Positions 34,965 to 43,916 are shown, counted from the first letter of the stretch. The stretch: DNA of 64,000 nucleotides from Bacteroides sp. (GCA_014801815.1 JAAVDM010000028.1:1-64000); one strand, 5' to 3'. Numbers and translations: made by a program. Notes: generated by a model not told the origin, from the sequence alone.

Positions 34965-35939
34965 ATGAGAAGTGTAGTATATCTGATAATACTGCTTATT
35001 GTGGCAGGCTGTTCATACTCCGGTTCACAGATAATGCGTGATCTTGATGAAGCTGAAGCCCTTATGCTGAGTGATCCGGGTGCGGCTATGGAGCGTCTTA
35101 ACGGGTATGATATTGCTGAGTTTAATGATTCGGCAGTCATGGCACGTTGGGCGCTTCTGTATTCTGCAGCTCTTGTGGCTAACAGAATTACAACCCCCAC
35201 TGATACGATAGTTAATATTGCTATTGATTATTACAGTAGAAAACATCTGACTGCCGAGTTTCAATATGCTTCGCATCTGAAAGCTCTGCTTAAATCCTCC
35301 GGCAGCAATGATGCACTCGCAACCGCTCTATACCTTCAGAAAGAAAAGGAATTTATGCTCTATAAGGAGCGAATGAGACGAGAACAGTACATTTTCACAA
35401 GTATCATAGTACTTCTGATAGCCGGTGGTGTAATCGTATGGCAACGACAGCGACTTAAACTCAAAGATGCACAGAATGAAGCACTGATAGCTGAAGCTTC
35501 TTCACTTACCGAGGATTTAAGGCTAAATGAATCGGTATGTTCGGAGATACAGATGAAGCTGGAGAGCTTACTCAGCAGACGGTTTGATGTGATAGATAGC
35601 TTGTGCGAAACCTATTACGAATCACAGGGCACTAAAGTGGAACGTAAGGCTATCGTCGAGAAAGTGAAAGAACAGATTGAGGAACTCAAATCGGACAGCG
35701 GTCTTTTCTCTGAAATGGAAAGATGTATCAGCGAATGTCGGCCCGGCTTTATCGAAGCAATACGCGATAACTGGCCGGAGATGAAGCCTGACGATTACCA
35801 CCTCATCGTCTACTTAGCCTGTAATCTTTCCAACCGCTCAATAGCTGTGCTATTAGGCAAAAGCATCGATGTGGTATACAAACGAAAGTCACGCCTCAAA
35901 GCCCGCCTTAACTCCCTTAATCTCCCCAATGGAATGTAA
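34965..35939 (+). CDS. Membrane-anchored regulator with C-terminal helix-turn-helix
   Basis: The 324-residue protein starts with a lipoprotein-like signal (LLIVAGC). A short periplasmic helical part and a membrane segment near residues 140-160 (FTSIIVLLIAGGVIVW) follow. A coiled coil and a C-terminal DNA-binding-like region (DYHLIVYLACNLSNRSIAVLLGKSIDVVYKRKSRLKARL read across ~280-318) complete it. The pattern is that of the Bacteroidota TPR-TM-HTH regulators, which may signal from envelope to DNA. The stop codon abuts the stop of the convergent downstream gene exactly, with no spacer for a terminator. Confidence 0.72.
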   Translation: MRSVVYLIILLIVAGCSYSGSQIMRDLDEAEALMLSDPGAAMERLNGYDIAEFNDSAVMARWALLYSAALVANRITTPTDTIVNIAIDYYSRKHLTAEFQYASHLKALLKSSGSNDALATALYLQKEKEFMLYKERMRREQYIFTSIIVLLIAGGVIVWQRQRLKLKDAQNEALIAEASSLTEDLRLNESVCSEIQMKLESLLSRRFDVIDSLCETYYESQGTKVERKAIVEKVKEQIEELKSDSGLFSEMERCISECRPGFIEAIRDNWPEMKPDDYHLIVYLACNLSNRSIAVLLGKSIDVVYKRKSRLKARLNSLNLPNGM

Positions 35940-37277
35940 CTAATTATTACTTGCCTCTCTTTTGGTACGGTTATTATTCCTTTGTATCTGTTCCTTCTTA
36001 AATTCTTCCCAACGCCGGTTCATATTTCTGTGGGCTTTAGCCGCACTGATACCCGTCAGACGTTTAAGAAGCTGTAGTGCGCGATAGCCTAAATCACGTT
36101 TGACGATTTTTCCCTGTCCAACTCTGTGATCAGGGGTAAGTTTCAATCTGATTTCCTCCGGGTTTACACCTTCCACACGCTCTATCAGAGCAAGTACGGC
36201 AGGCTGCAGTTCAGGTGCTTCCGCCGGTTCGTATATCTCTATTTCCTCAGTATTGAATTTTATACCCGCCCACTTCTTTGCTTCCTTAAGGGTGATATAT
36301 TCTTTGTCTATTATATAGACTTCGGCGTAGGTACTTACAAAAAACGGTTCGTCAGGACGGTTAAATCTGAACATATTACGTCCTCTACCTTCAGACTCAA
36401 TATTAAAAGAATAGCCGGTCAGTTCCATAGGAGAGACTGAGTCCTTGACTACGTTATCATAGTTAAATCTGACTCTGAAATTATCGAAATCAAGATAGTT
36501 CTGAAAAAAGGCTGAAAGGTTCGGTACCCATTTTCTACTCGTTGTGTCTGCAAGAACATTAACATCAATGTTTATTCTGTCCTTATTTCTTATCCATACT
36601 TCTGTCGGACTGTATTTTCCATAGACTGTATCAGTACCGTATTCAACCCGTTTAAGTGTAACAGGTATCTGTAGCACAGACATAATCCCTATCCAGTCTG
36701 ACCATGAGAAATGATAATTACATTCATTGCTGACACTGTCTATACCTAAGGCATCGGTAAAGCGGTAATAAGACTTGCTTTTCAGTACTCTTGGTTGCGA
36801 CCAACCTCTGAACCGTATCTTTTTATCCGGAGTCAGCATATAGTCCACCATTTTTTCACGGAAGAGGAAAACCGTATCAGTATATGTGGTCAGTGTCGAA
36901 TATTCGCGTACATAACCCAGAAGATGCAGAATTTTATGCTGACGAGTCTCAACGATAACCTCAGGTAATTCTGTCAGATTCTCCTGCAGAAATATAGTGT
37001 CTGTCTCTGCATTTGAAACTGTTTTCTCTTTGAATCCCAGACAGCGTACTATAACAGGATAACTTGAGGCCGAGATATAAGGCATTCTCCCTTTTGAGTT
37101 ACAGACACCAATACCATGTCCTTGAAAGTCAAATACTGACGCTCCAGGCAACGGTACATGTGTTACAGAATCTGCTACAACAGTATTACCCGCCTGTCCT
37201 TCCGTCATTAAACCGGTGAGAACAACCGCTAACACTACTATATACAGCCGCAAATATCTTATAACTGAATCCTGCAT
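35940..37277 (-). CDS. Secreted carboxypeptidase-regulatory-domain protein
   Basis: The 445-residue product has a signal peptide (YIVVLAVVLTGLMTEGQAG). A carboxypeptidase-D regulatory-like beta domain follows, with the family pattern G..V.D......LPGASV.D..G.GI..CNSKG.....S......V...GF..K at ~30-85. A ~350-residue C-terminal part of unknown fold, rich in aromatic residues, completes it. Such proteins are envelope or outer-membrane-associated in Bacteroidota. Basic, Arg/Asn-rich last 40 residues are unusual for an exported protein. It converges end to end with the regulator gene at 35939/35940. Confidence 0.72.
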   Translation of the reverse strand: MQDSVIRYLRLYIVVLAVVLTGLMTEGQAGNTVVADSVTHVPLPGASVFDFQGHGIGVCNSKGRMPYISASSYPVIVRCLGFKEKTVSNAETDTIFLQENLTELPEVIVETRQHKILHLLGYVREYSTLTTYTDTVFLFREKMVDYMLTPDKKIRFRGWSQPRVLKSKSYYRFTDALGIDSVSNECNYHFSWSDWIGIMSVLQIPVTLKRVEYGTDTVYGKYSPTEVWIRNKDRINIDVNVLADTTSRKWVPNLSAFFQNYLDFDNFRVRFNYDNVVKDSVSPMELTGYSFNIESEGRGRNMFRFNRPDEPFFVSTYAEVYIIDKEYITLKEAKKWAGIKFNTEEIEIYEPAEAPELQPAVLALIERVEGVNPEEIRLKLTPDHRVGQGKIVKRDLGYRALQLLKRLTGISAAKAHRNMNRRWEEFKKEQIQRNNNRTKREASNN

Positions 37278-37303
37278 CTTCTCCCGTAATTAGTGAAATA
37301 TTG

Positions 37304-37311
37304 CAAAATTA
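37304..37311 (-). promoter_or_regulatory. -7 promoter box of the carboxypeptidase-regulatory-domain gene
   Basis: On the minus strand this reads TAATTTTG, 27 bp upstream of the start at 37277. No matching -33 is seen. Confidence 0.55.
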
Positions 37312-37415
37312 CCTCAATCTTCTCTTACAGCTGTCATGTCTTTTCTTAATTAGTCTTAACAAAGTGAGTTTTTCCAACAGACATAAATGTGTGAACATCG
37401 TCGGGAATGCACACC

Positions 37416-38365
37416 TGTACAAAAATTCAATCTATCTTCCAAAACATTTTCAACTCACGCAATGTTATAAATACAGAAAATCGTTTGATTCATGTTGATT
37501 AGATTTAATTTGATTCATGTTGATTAGATTTAAGAGGTATTAAGCGATTTTCAATTCATGATGTTAGGTTAGTTAGAAAGTATTATGGAAAACACACAAG
37601 GCGCCAATCCGTGAGGACAGGTGCCTTGAGCATTTTTATACCTCACAAAACTGTAAAATAGACTTCGCGAGGTAAGCATTAACTATCGTTCCGCTTCAGG
37701 ACTAATAACTGTACAAAAAATTCAATCTCTCCTCAAAACTTTTTTAACCTACCCAATGTTATAAATAAAGAAAATCGTTTCATGATGTTAGGTTAGTTAG
37801 AAAGTATTATGGAAAAACACACAAGGCGTCAATCCGTGAGGATAGGCGCCTTGAGCATTTCGTACATATATAAAAAATTCAACCTCCCTCCAGAACTTTT
37901 TCAACTCACGCAATGTTATAAGTACAGAAAATCGTTTCATGATGTTAGGTTAGTTAGAAAGTATTATGGAAAACACACAAGGCGCCAATCCGTGAGGATA
38001 GACGCCTTGAGCATTTTTATATCTCACGTACCTATATAAAAAATTTAACCTCCCTCCAGAACTTTTTCAACTCACGCAATGTTATAAGTACAGAAAATCG
38101 TTTCATGATGTTAGGTTAGTTAGAAAGTATTATGGAAAAACACACAAGGCACCAATCCGTGAGGACAGGTGCCTTGAGCATTTTTATACCTTACCCAAAC
38201 ACATACGTACATGCACAAAGAAATTCAATCTCTCCCAGAACCTTTTCAACACACGCAATGTTATAAGTACAGAAAATCGTTTCATGATGTTAGGTTAGTT
38301 AGAAAGTATTATGGAAAACACACAAGGCGCCAATCCGTGAGGATAAGGCGCCTTAGGCATTTTAT
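37416..38365 (+). repeat. Five tandem copies of a ~155-bp structured repeat
   Basis: Each copy holds, in order, a TACAAAAAATTCAA-like start, ACTTTTTCAACTCACGCAAT, GTTATAAGTACAGAAAATCG, TTTCATGATGTTAGGTTAGT, TAGAAAGTATTATGGAAAA, and a hairpin (AAGGCGCC...GGTGCCTT) followed by GCATTTTTAT. The ATGATGTTAGG block starts at 37558, 37782, 37939, 38105 and 38284, so the spacing is 224, 157, 166 and 179 bp. Copy 1 carries an extra ~65-bp insert (37486-37550) with a duplicated ~23-bp segment. The hairpin stem shows compensating changes (GGCGCC/GGTGCC/GGCACC forms), which argues for RNA structure. No frame is conserved. A sixth copy is at 12675-12845. Confidence 0.88.
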
Positions 38366-39012
38366 ATAGTAGTACCAACGGGATAAAGATAAATTACTAC
38401 ATAGAAAAAGCAGAGGCCAAGACCAAAGTCCCGGCCCCCGCAACATCAAGGTTACGAAAAGGTGTTTCTATATGTTACTGTCGCCTGTATATGAGGCAGA
38501 CGAAGTCTCAGGCAGGATAATGTCCTCGATCCTCAATCAGACCACTCCGGCCTGCCTTACACTCCTTAATAATATAACCGTAAATAAGGTAACCTTGTAT
38601 GAATAGAGAAGAAGTGTAGTCAGACAATAAATGTTCCCGTTATGAAGCAGGGTTCTCCTCCACACCTGACGAACTCTACAACTTCGGGAACATATTTTTG
38701 GTTTTCTGATGTATCACCATCTTTGGCTGAACCACTACGAACATTATACACGACTTGGCATCCGAGGGGTGGAAATGATACGTGCACTCGTCTGCTGAAA
38801 AGACTTGGCATCCGCATCATGGCTTCGGGCTCTCGCCTCTGTAAACTCTGTGTGGTCTGCTCTGTCCTTATAACTTTTGAAACAGGCTTTGGGTTCACAA
38901 AGGACAATATTTTTTTCATTCATTCCGGTCAAGTAAGGTGTCAGAGAGGTGATTCATCTAATTTTTCACTATGAAAAAATATACCTCCGAAAGTTTAGAT
39001 AAACAAGTCACC
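38366..39012. other. Unassigned intergenic stretch
   Basis: Overlapping short frames exist on both strands (38642-38974 plus, 38620-38919 minus), but neither resembles a known family or has a good promoter. The segment may be decayed sequence. I see no RNA gene in it. Confidence 0.4.
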
Positions 39013-39268
39013 TGTCAATAACTCAACATAGCTTTACTTAAAAAATAAATATCTTTTATTAATAATTATTATAGCTTATCAATAACCTGTAGATAACCTG
39101 TCAATAACTTTTTTCAAATTGTCAATAACTTTTTATGTATTGTAGATAACTTTTATATTTAAAATTTGTATAATTCAAATACATTTTGAGATAAATAAAA
39201 TTTAACCTATTTTAACAAACGTATCTAAAGTTTTTATAAAAATTATCCCAAGCTTTACTAAATTGTCA

Positions 39269-39477
39269 ATAACCTGTAGATAAGTTGTCAATAACCTGTC
39301 AATAACTTGTAGATAACTTTTCAATAACTTTCCGATAAAATATTTGGAAAATTGAAAAATTTTACAGTTAAGCACCTCTCAGAACTTTTTTGAAATATGC
39401 AAGTATTTTACAAAAAAGTTATTGAAAAGTTATCTACAAGTTATTGACAGGTTATTGACAACTTATCTACAGGTTAT
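39269..39477. repeat. Perfect 63-bp inverted repeat with 83-bp spacer
   Basis: Positions 39269-39331 are exactly the reverse complement of 39415-39477. Each arm holds five to six of the 11-bp units described for the phased array. The 83-bp spacer (39332-39414) is AT-rich and free of the 9-mers. The structure could extrude a cruciform or present two facing protein filaments. Confidence 0.92.
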
Positions 39478-39493
39478 CTACAGTTATTGACAG

Positions 39494-39521
39494 TTTGTTG
39501 ACAAGATTTTTACTAACTTTG
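39494..39521 (+). promoter_or_regulatory. Promoter-like site at the right edge of the phased array
   Basis: TTTG (39494-39497) and TAACTTTG (39514-39521) are separated by 16 bp, shorter than the usual 19-20. Transcription from here would cross the 39650-39669 boxes and enter nadA after a leader of about 200 nt. The upstream boxes overlap the -33 element, so a protein bound there could repress it. Confidence 0.45.
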
Positions 39522-39733
39522 CAGTCGCGGAGACTCTTTCGCATTAATGATTATTTTATTAGTAATAAATAACTTAACTTATAAAATAGGGTATTTATGC
39601 TACACTTACCTGTAAAATATTCCAAATTACCAAATTTTATAAGCAAAAGTTATCAACAAGTTATTGACAGGTATTATTGTTGTTATTGTTAATAACTATA
39701 TTAATTTTTTAAATTTATAAACAATAAAAAGAA

Positions 39734-40684
39734 ATGAACCCCTCCGAACATCATGACCCCGGTCAATTACATGAAGAGATAGCCCGGCTCAAACGTGAGA
39801 AAAATGCCCTCATCATGGCTCATTACTATCAGCGTGACGAGATTCAGGAAATAGCCGACTTTATAGGTGACTCGTTGGCTCTTGCACGTCAGGCCGCCCT
39901 GACAGACGCTGATATTATCGTCATGTGTGGTGTCCACTTTATGGGTGAGACAGCCAAAATTCTCTGTCCTGACAAAAAGGTGCTTGTACCTGACACGGCA
40001 GCAGGCTGTTCTCTGGCAGACAGCTGTGACCCCGAAGAGTTCCGTGCTTTTGTTGAGGCACACCCCGACCATACCGTGATAAGCTATGTGAACACATCGG
40101 CCACTGTGAAGGCTCTGACCGATATTGTGGTTACTTCAGGTAACGCACGGCGCATAATAGAATCACTTCCGGCCGACGAGAAAATTATCTTCGGCCCCGA
40201 CCGTAATCTCGGCGATTATATAAATCGTGTGAGCGGTCGTAATATGACTCTGTGGAACGGTGCCTGCCATGTGCATGACCGCTTCTCGCTCGAAAAAATC
40301 ATGGAGCTTAAACGCGCCAATCCCGAAGCCAAGATACTGGTCCACCCCGAATGTCGCCGTCCGCTGCAACTTATTGCCGATAAGGTAGGCTCTACGGCTG
40401 CTCTGCTTGACTTCGCCCGTACAGACGAGGCTCCTGCATACATAGTCGTGACGGAAAGCGGTATTCTTTTCGAGATGCGTAAAAAATGTCCCGAAAAGAA
40501 ATTCATTGCCGCTCCGGCTGACGATGCCGAGTGTCAATGTAACGAGTGCGATTATATGAAACTCAATACCCTTGAAAAAGTCTATCGCGCACTGCGTGAC
40601 GAAACCCCTGAAATTATCGTTGATGAGGAAACGGCTGAGAAAGCACGTCGACCCATCGAACGTATGCTCGAACTCTCTCTCTGA
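39734..40684 (+). CDS. nadA: Quinolinate synthase NadA
   Basis: The 316-residue protein contains the NadA features: the N-terminal MAHYYQRDEIQEIADFIGDS, MCGVHFMGETAKIL (first cluster cysteine), HPECRRPLQL and CQCNECDYMKLNTLEK with the remaining cysteines for the [4Fe-4S] cluster. NadA condenses iminoaspartate with dihydroxyacetone phosphate to quinolinate in NAD synthesis. It lies just right of the phased repeat array. The methyltransferase gene starts 9 bp after it, so the two are likely co-transcribed. Confidence 0.96.
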   Translation: MNPSEHHDPGQLHEEIARLKREKNALIMAHYYQRDEIQEIADFIGDSLALARQAALTDADIIVMCGVHFMGETAKILCPDKKVLVPDTAAGCSLADSCDPEEFRAFVEAHPDHTVISYVNTSATVKALTDIVVTSGNARRIIESLPADEKIIFGPDRNLGDYINRVSGRNMTLWNGACHVHDRFSLEKIMELKRANPEAKILVHPECRRPLQLIADKVGSTAALLDFARTDEAPAYIVVTESGILFEMRKKCPEKKFIAAPADDAECQCNECDYMKLNTLEKVYRALRDETPEIIVDEETAEKARRPIERMLELSL

Positions 40685-40693
40685 GATACCTGT

Positions 40694-41278
40694 ATGAGTC
40701 CTTCCGAAGCTGACAGAGCCTGCCTTCCTCACGAGGAGAAGGGCAGGCCCAAGAAAAATATTCTGGAGCTTACAAGACACTCTCTGGGCGAATACCGAGA
40801 TATGGAGAAACTGCCCGTGCTGTTGCTGGCCGATAATGTACGCTCGATGCACAATGTGGGTGCCTTTCTGCGTACATGTGACGCTTTCCGCATGGCCGGA
40901 GTGGTGATGGCCGGTATCACCCCTGTACCTCCCCACCCGCTTATATCAAAGACAGCCCTGGGAGCCGAGGATTCGGTAACGTGGCGCCATGTAGATGATG
41001 CTGTAGCTGAGGCACGCCGGCTCAAAGATGAGGGCTGGACACTATGTGCTCTTGAGCAGGCACACAATAGTGTGCGTCTCGATGATTTTATACCGTCACT
41101 CGACTGCCGTTATGTAATAGTGGCCGGTAACGAAGTCGAAGGTGTCAGTCAGGAGATAGTGAATATAGCCGATACCGTACTTGAGATACCGCAGGAGGGT
41201 GTGAAACACTCTCTCAATGTCTCGGTGAGTACCGGTATAGCTCTATGGCATTTCTATGCCTCACTGTCACGAGGGTAA
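40694..41278 (+). CDS. TrmH/SpoU-family RNA methyltransferase
   Basis: The 194-residue SPOUT protein has the three family motifs: NVRSMHNVGAFLRTCDAF, IVAGNEVEGVSQEI and IPQEGVKHSLNVSVSTGIAL (deep trefoil knot, AdoMet site). It methylates a ribose 2'-OH in tRNA or rRNA; the target cannot be told from sequence. It is short, lacking the N-terminal substrate-binding extension of RlmB. Its 3' end overlaps the convergent glycosyltransferase gene by 25 bp. Confidence 0.9.
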   Translation: MSPSEADRACLPHEEKGRPKKNILELTRHSLGEYRDMEKLPVLLLADNVRSMHNVGAFLRTCDAFRMAGVVMAGITPVPPHPLISKTALGAEDSVTWRHVDDAVAEARRLKDEGWTLCALEQAHNSVRLDDFIPSLDCRYVIVAGNEVEGVSQEIVNIADTVLEIPQEGVKHSLNVSVSTGIALWHFYASLSRG

Positions 41279-42237
41279 AAATGGCGTGCGGCAAACCTGT
41301 AAAGCGGCAAACCTCCTATGTAGGTAAGCAGCGCAGTTAGACGGTTGCGCATACGTGCCTTACTGTTGAATAGTGTGGCACGTCGCAGTCTCTTCACTGT
41401 CTGCCAGCAGGTCTGTTCTGTGTCGTGGTCATCATATCCGTTAACAGCCATAAGACCTACCATATTGAGATTGGCGCTAAGCATACGGTCATGAGCTGCC
41501 GGTAGCAGTGCCGGATAACTGTGTGCCACTTCATCGGCCACAGCGGCTACGGCTCTGAGCACATGCAGACGCTCGGCACGGAATGTATGCAGGAAACTGC
41601 CGCCGTGCTGACGGTACAGGTAAAGTGGTTCCGGAGTATAGGCTATATTACGTGCTTTAAGGAATATTCGTGCCGACACCTCAAGATCCTCATACCAGAG
41701 TCCGGGTGTATAGCGTACCGTATCCCACAGACTGCTCCGGTATAGCTTCCCCCACACCGAACTGTTGAGGCGTCCGGTGCGGTACAGCATCAGTTCGTAA
41801 GCCTGCTGGCCGCTGTATTCCTCTATTGGTTGCCGGGATACAGATGGCATGTTTGCCGGCGTTCCGCTGAACATTATCTCGCCGCAGCCGGATATGTCGC
41901 AGCCGGTCCGTTTCATTACTTCAAGGAGCCTTTGCAGATAGAGCGGAGCAATCATATCATCGCCGTCGAGAAATGTCAGCATAGAGCCTCTGCGGGCCTC
42001 TAAACCGGTATTGCGTGCGGCCGACACACCGGCATTGGACTGATGCAGGGCTTTTATACGGCTGTCGCGTGCGGCATAGCTGTCGCAAATAGCTCCGCAA
42101 TTGTCAGACGAACCGTCGTCTACAAGTATCAGTTCCCAATTGCGGAATGTCTGTGCGAGTACACTTTCTATACAGGCCGGCAGATAGGACTCGACACGGT
42201 AGACAGGTACGATAATTGATATTTCAGGTCGGTTCAT
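41254..42237 (-). CDS. GT2 family glycosyltransferase
   Basis: The 327-residue GT-A enzyme begins MNRPEISIIVPVYRVESYL. It shows ILVDDGSSDNCGAICD, the SNAGVSAARNTGLEARRG segment and the DxD-type motif TFLDGDD, all typical of the WaaB/EpsJ-like GT2 group. The C-terminal ~110 residues (membrane-proximal, Arg-rich) are variable in the family. It may act in LPS or other glycan synthesis. It overlaps the TrmH-family gene tail to tail by 25 bp. Confidence 0.9.
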   Translation of the reverse strand: MNRPEISIIVPVYRVESYLPACIESVLAQTFRNWELILVDDGSSDNCGAICDSYAARDSRIKALHQSNAGVSAARNTGLEARRGSMLTFLDGDDMIAPLYLQRLLEVMKRTGCDISGCGEIMFSGTPANMPSVSRQPIEEYSGQQAYELMLYRTGRLNSSVWGKLYRSSLWDTVRYTPGLWYEDLEVSARIFLKARNIAYTPEPLYLYRQHGGSFLHTFRAERLHVLRAVAAVADEVAHSYPALLPAAHDRMLSANLNMVGLMAVNGYDDHDTEQTCWQTVKRLRRATLFNSKARMRNRLTALLTYIGGLPLYRFAARHFYPRDSEA

Positions 42238-42271
42238 GGTTGTGACGGATTAACGGCTTCCTGTTCACGGT

Positions 42272-42313
42272 ATAGCAAGCGGGGACGCGCCTCAGGCACG
42301 CCCCCGCTTGCTA
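42272..42313 (-). terminator. Hairpin terminator after frr
   Basis: A long GC-rich stem pairs ATAGCAAGCGGGG with its complement at 42301-42313 around a CCTCA-type loop. It lies between the frr stop and the upstream end of the glycosyltransferase gene. Confidence 0.65.
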
Positions 42314-42330
42314 TGCCGTGAGAGTCCGGC

Positions 42331-42888
42331 TTATACGGTAAGTATTTCTTTTTCTTTAAGAGCGAATACCTCGTCGATATTCTTCATGTACTTGTCATGC
42401 AGTTTCTGCACTTTGCCTTCGGCATCCTTCTCGACATCCTCGCTCAGACCGTTCTTAATCTCTTTCTTGAGACCATCGATAGCCTCGCGGCGGGCGTTGC
42501 GTACAGATACCTTTGCCTGTTCGGCCTCAGCTTTTGACTGCTTTACCAGCTGCTTACGGCGGTCTTCGGTGAGCGGCGGGATATTGATACGTATTACCTC
42601 ACCGTTGTTCTCAGGTGTGACACCGAGGTCGGAGTTGATGATAGCCTTCTCAATCTCCTTGAACATTGACTTTTCCCACGGTGTGATAGCGATGGTGCGG
42701 GCGTCGGGCACACTGATATTGGCTACGTTGCTGATGGGAGCCTGTGAGCCGTAATAGTTCACACGGATTCCGTCGAGCAGACGGGCCGAGGCTTTGCCTG
42801 CACGGATATGCGACAGAGTGTCGTCAAGGTATTCCACTGCCAGCTGCATGGAGTCTTCTGCATTCTGGAGATATTCTTTTACTTCCAT
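42331..42888 (-). CDS. frr: Ribosome recycling factor
   Basis: The 185-residue protein matches RRF in length and sequence. It has the coiled three-helix bundle with [34 protein letters not shown] and the C-terminal [15 protein letters not shown] segments. It splits post-termination ribosomes together with EF-G. It lies 63 bp downstream of pyrH on the same strand, the pyrH-frr order common to most bacteria. Confidence 0.97.
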   Translation of the reverse strand: MEVKEYLQNAEDSMQLAVEYLDDTLSHIRAGKASARLLDGIRVNYYGSQAPISNVANISVPDARTIAITPWEKSMFKEIEKAIINSDLGVTPENNGEVIRINIPPLTEDRRKQLVKQSKAEAEQAKVSVRNARREAIDGLKKEIKNGLSEDVEKDAEGKVQKLHDKYMKNIDEVFALKEKEILTV

Positions 42889-42951
42889 GATATTTTGCGT
42901 GTTGGGGGTTATGATTGCTAATCAGGTGTTGTCTGTATAAGCGCTTATCGG

Positions 42952-43665
42952 TCAGCGGGCCGGATGCACGAGGGTACCGACATTATCGCCGGCTATCATT
43001 TTGGCCAGATTCCCCTCTATATCCATATTAAAGACATAGATAGGCATACGGTTCTCTTTGCAGAGAGCTGTTGCGGTGAGATCCATCACCTTGAGGCCGC
43101 GTTTTATCACTTCATCGTAGCTGATTTCGTCAAATTTTTCGGCTGTAGGATCCTTTTCGGGGTCGGCTGTATAGACTCCGTCCACGCGGGTACCCTTGAG
43201 CATGACGTCAGCCTCTATCTCTATGGCACGTAGGGCCGAGCCTGTGTCGGTGGTAAAGTACGGACTGCCGGTGCCGCAGCTCATTATGGCTACTTTGCCC
43301 TGACGCATGGCTTCTATAGCACGCCACTTGGAATAGGGTTCGCCGATAGGGAACATCGGAATGGCTGTAAGCACCACTGCCGCCTGTCCTACAGCTTCGA
43401 GGGCGCTGCTCAGAGCCAGCGAATTGATAACAGTGGCCAGCATACCCATCTGATCGCCTTTGACACGGTCAAAACCTTTGGCCGCACCCGACAGACCACG
43501 GAATATGTTACCGCCACCTATGACTATGCCGACCTCGACACCTGCGTCGGCTATCTCCTTTATCTGACAGGCGTAGGCTGCAAGGCGTTCCTTGTCGATA
43601 CCGTAGCCCTGCTGTCCCATCAGCGACTCGCCTGACAGCTTGAGCAATATACGTTTGTATTTCAT
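42952..43665 (-). CDS. pyrH: UMP kinase
   Basis: The 237-residue amino-acid-kinase-fold protein has KRILLKLSGESLMG at the start, GIVIGGGNIFRG, the GDQMGMLATVINSLAL helix and KGTRVDGVYTADPEKD. Bacterial UMP kinase is a hexamer making UDP from UMP and ATP. Length and motifs are complete. It is the first gene of the pyrH-frr unit and has a strong promoter about 80 bp upstream. Confidence 0.97.
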   Translation of the reverse strand: MKYKRILLKLSGESLMGQQGYGIDKERLAAYACQIKEIADAGVEVGIVIGGGNIFRGLSGAAKGFDRVKGDQMGMLATVINSLALSSALEAVGQAAVVLTAIPMFPIGEPYSKWRAIEAMRQGKVAIMSCGTGSPYFTTDTGSALRAIEIEADVMLKGTRVDGVYTADPEKDPTAEKFDEISYDEVIKRGLKVMDLTATALCKENRMPIYVFNMDIEGNLAKMIAGDNVGTLVHPAR

Positions 43666-43747
43666 AAAGTGATTGTTCCTGTTCGTTCTCTATGAGGGCT
43701 TCGGAACACTGCCGGCGGGGACGGCGGCGTTCTCAGCTTGTCACCCA

Positions 43748-43778
43748 CAAAGTTAATGTTTTTCGTTTAGCTATCAAA
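43748..43778 (-). promoter_or_regulatory. Promoter of pyrH-frr
   Basis: On the minus strand TTTG (43778-43775), 19 bp, then TAACTTTG (43755-43748): a complete Bacteroidota promoter. The leader to the pyrH start is about 75 nt. Confidence 0.85.
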
Positions 43779-43813
43779 AAAAATATCTATGTTGTGAAAA
43801 AACTGTCTTAAAA

Positions 43814-43845
43814 TTTGCACATATCGAAAATACTATCTACCTTTG
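43814..43845 (+). promoter_or_regulatory. Promoter of tRNA-Ser
   Basis: TTTG (43814-43817), 20 bp, then TACCTTTG (43838-43845). It is divergent from the pyrH promoter and lies about 70 bp before the tRNA. Confidence 0.85.
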
Positions 43846-43916
43846 CACTCGCAAAGACGTCATGGCAGCGTGCCTTACCGTCATGCAACGCTTTCCGGCG
43901 TTTTATATTACCTTCA

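Larger units (their letters stand above)
39013..39669. other. Helically phased array of DnaA-box-like 9-mers; candidate origin of replication or control region
   Basis: Eighteen exact 9-mers are present: seven TTATCTACA, ten TTATTGACA and one TTATCAACA. All resemble the DnaA box TTATCCACA (one or two mismatches). Those left of 39330 read as the reverse complement (39013, 39088, 39099, 39120, 39141, 39264, 39275, 39286, 39297, 39308). Those right of 39415 read forward (39430, 39441, 39452, 39463, 39474, 39484, 39650, 39661). With degenerate members at 39077, 39319, 39419 and 39495, most neighbours are exactly 11 bp apart. The DNA between and around the blocks is very AT-rich. No gene lies within it. 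Confidence 0.6.

Noticed and set aside
37416-38365. CRISPR or coding repeats
   Set aside because: The unit is ~155 bp with conserved order throughout, not repeat plus spacer. Short frames such as the one at 37809-38039 change between copies because of an extra A, so no peptide is conserved.
38620-38974. Genes on either strand between the repeat array and the phased array
   Set aside because: Both frames overlap, have no promoter and match nothing I recognise.
39013-39669. CRISPR array
   Set aside because: The repeats are 9-mers in 11-bp steps with no unique spacers, and they switch orientation midway. No cas genes are in the window.
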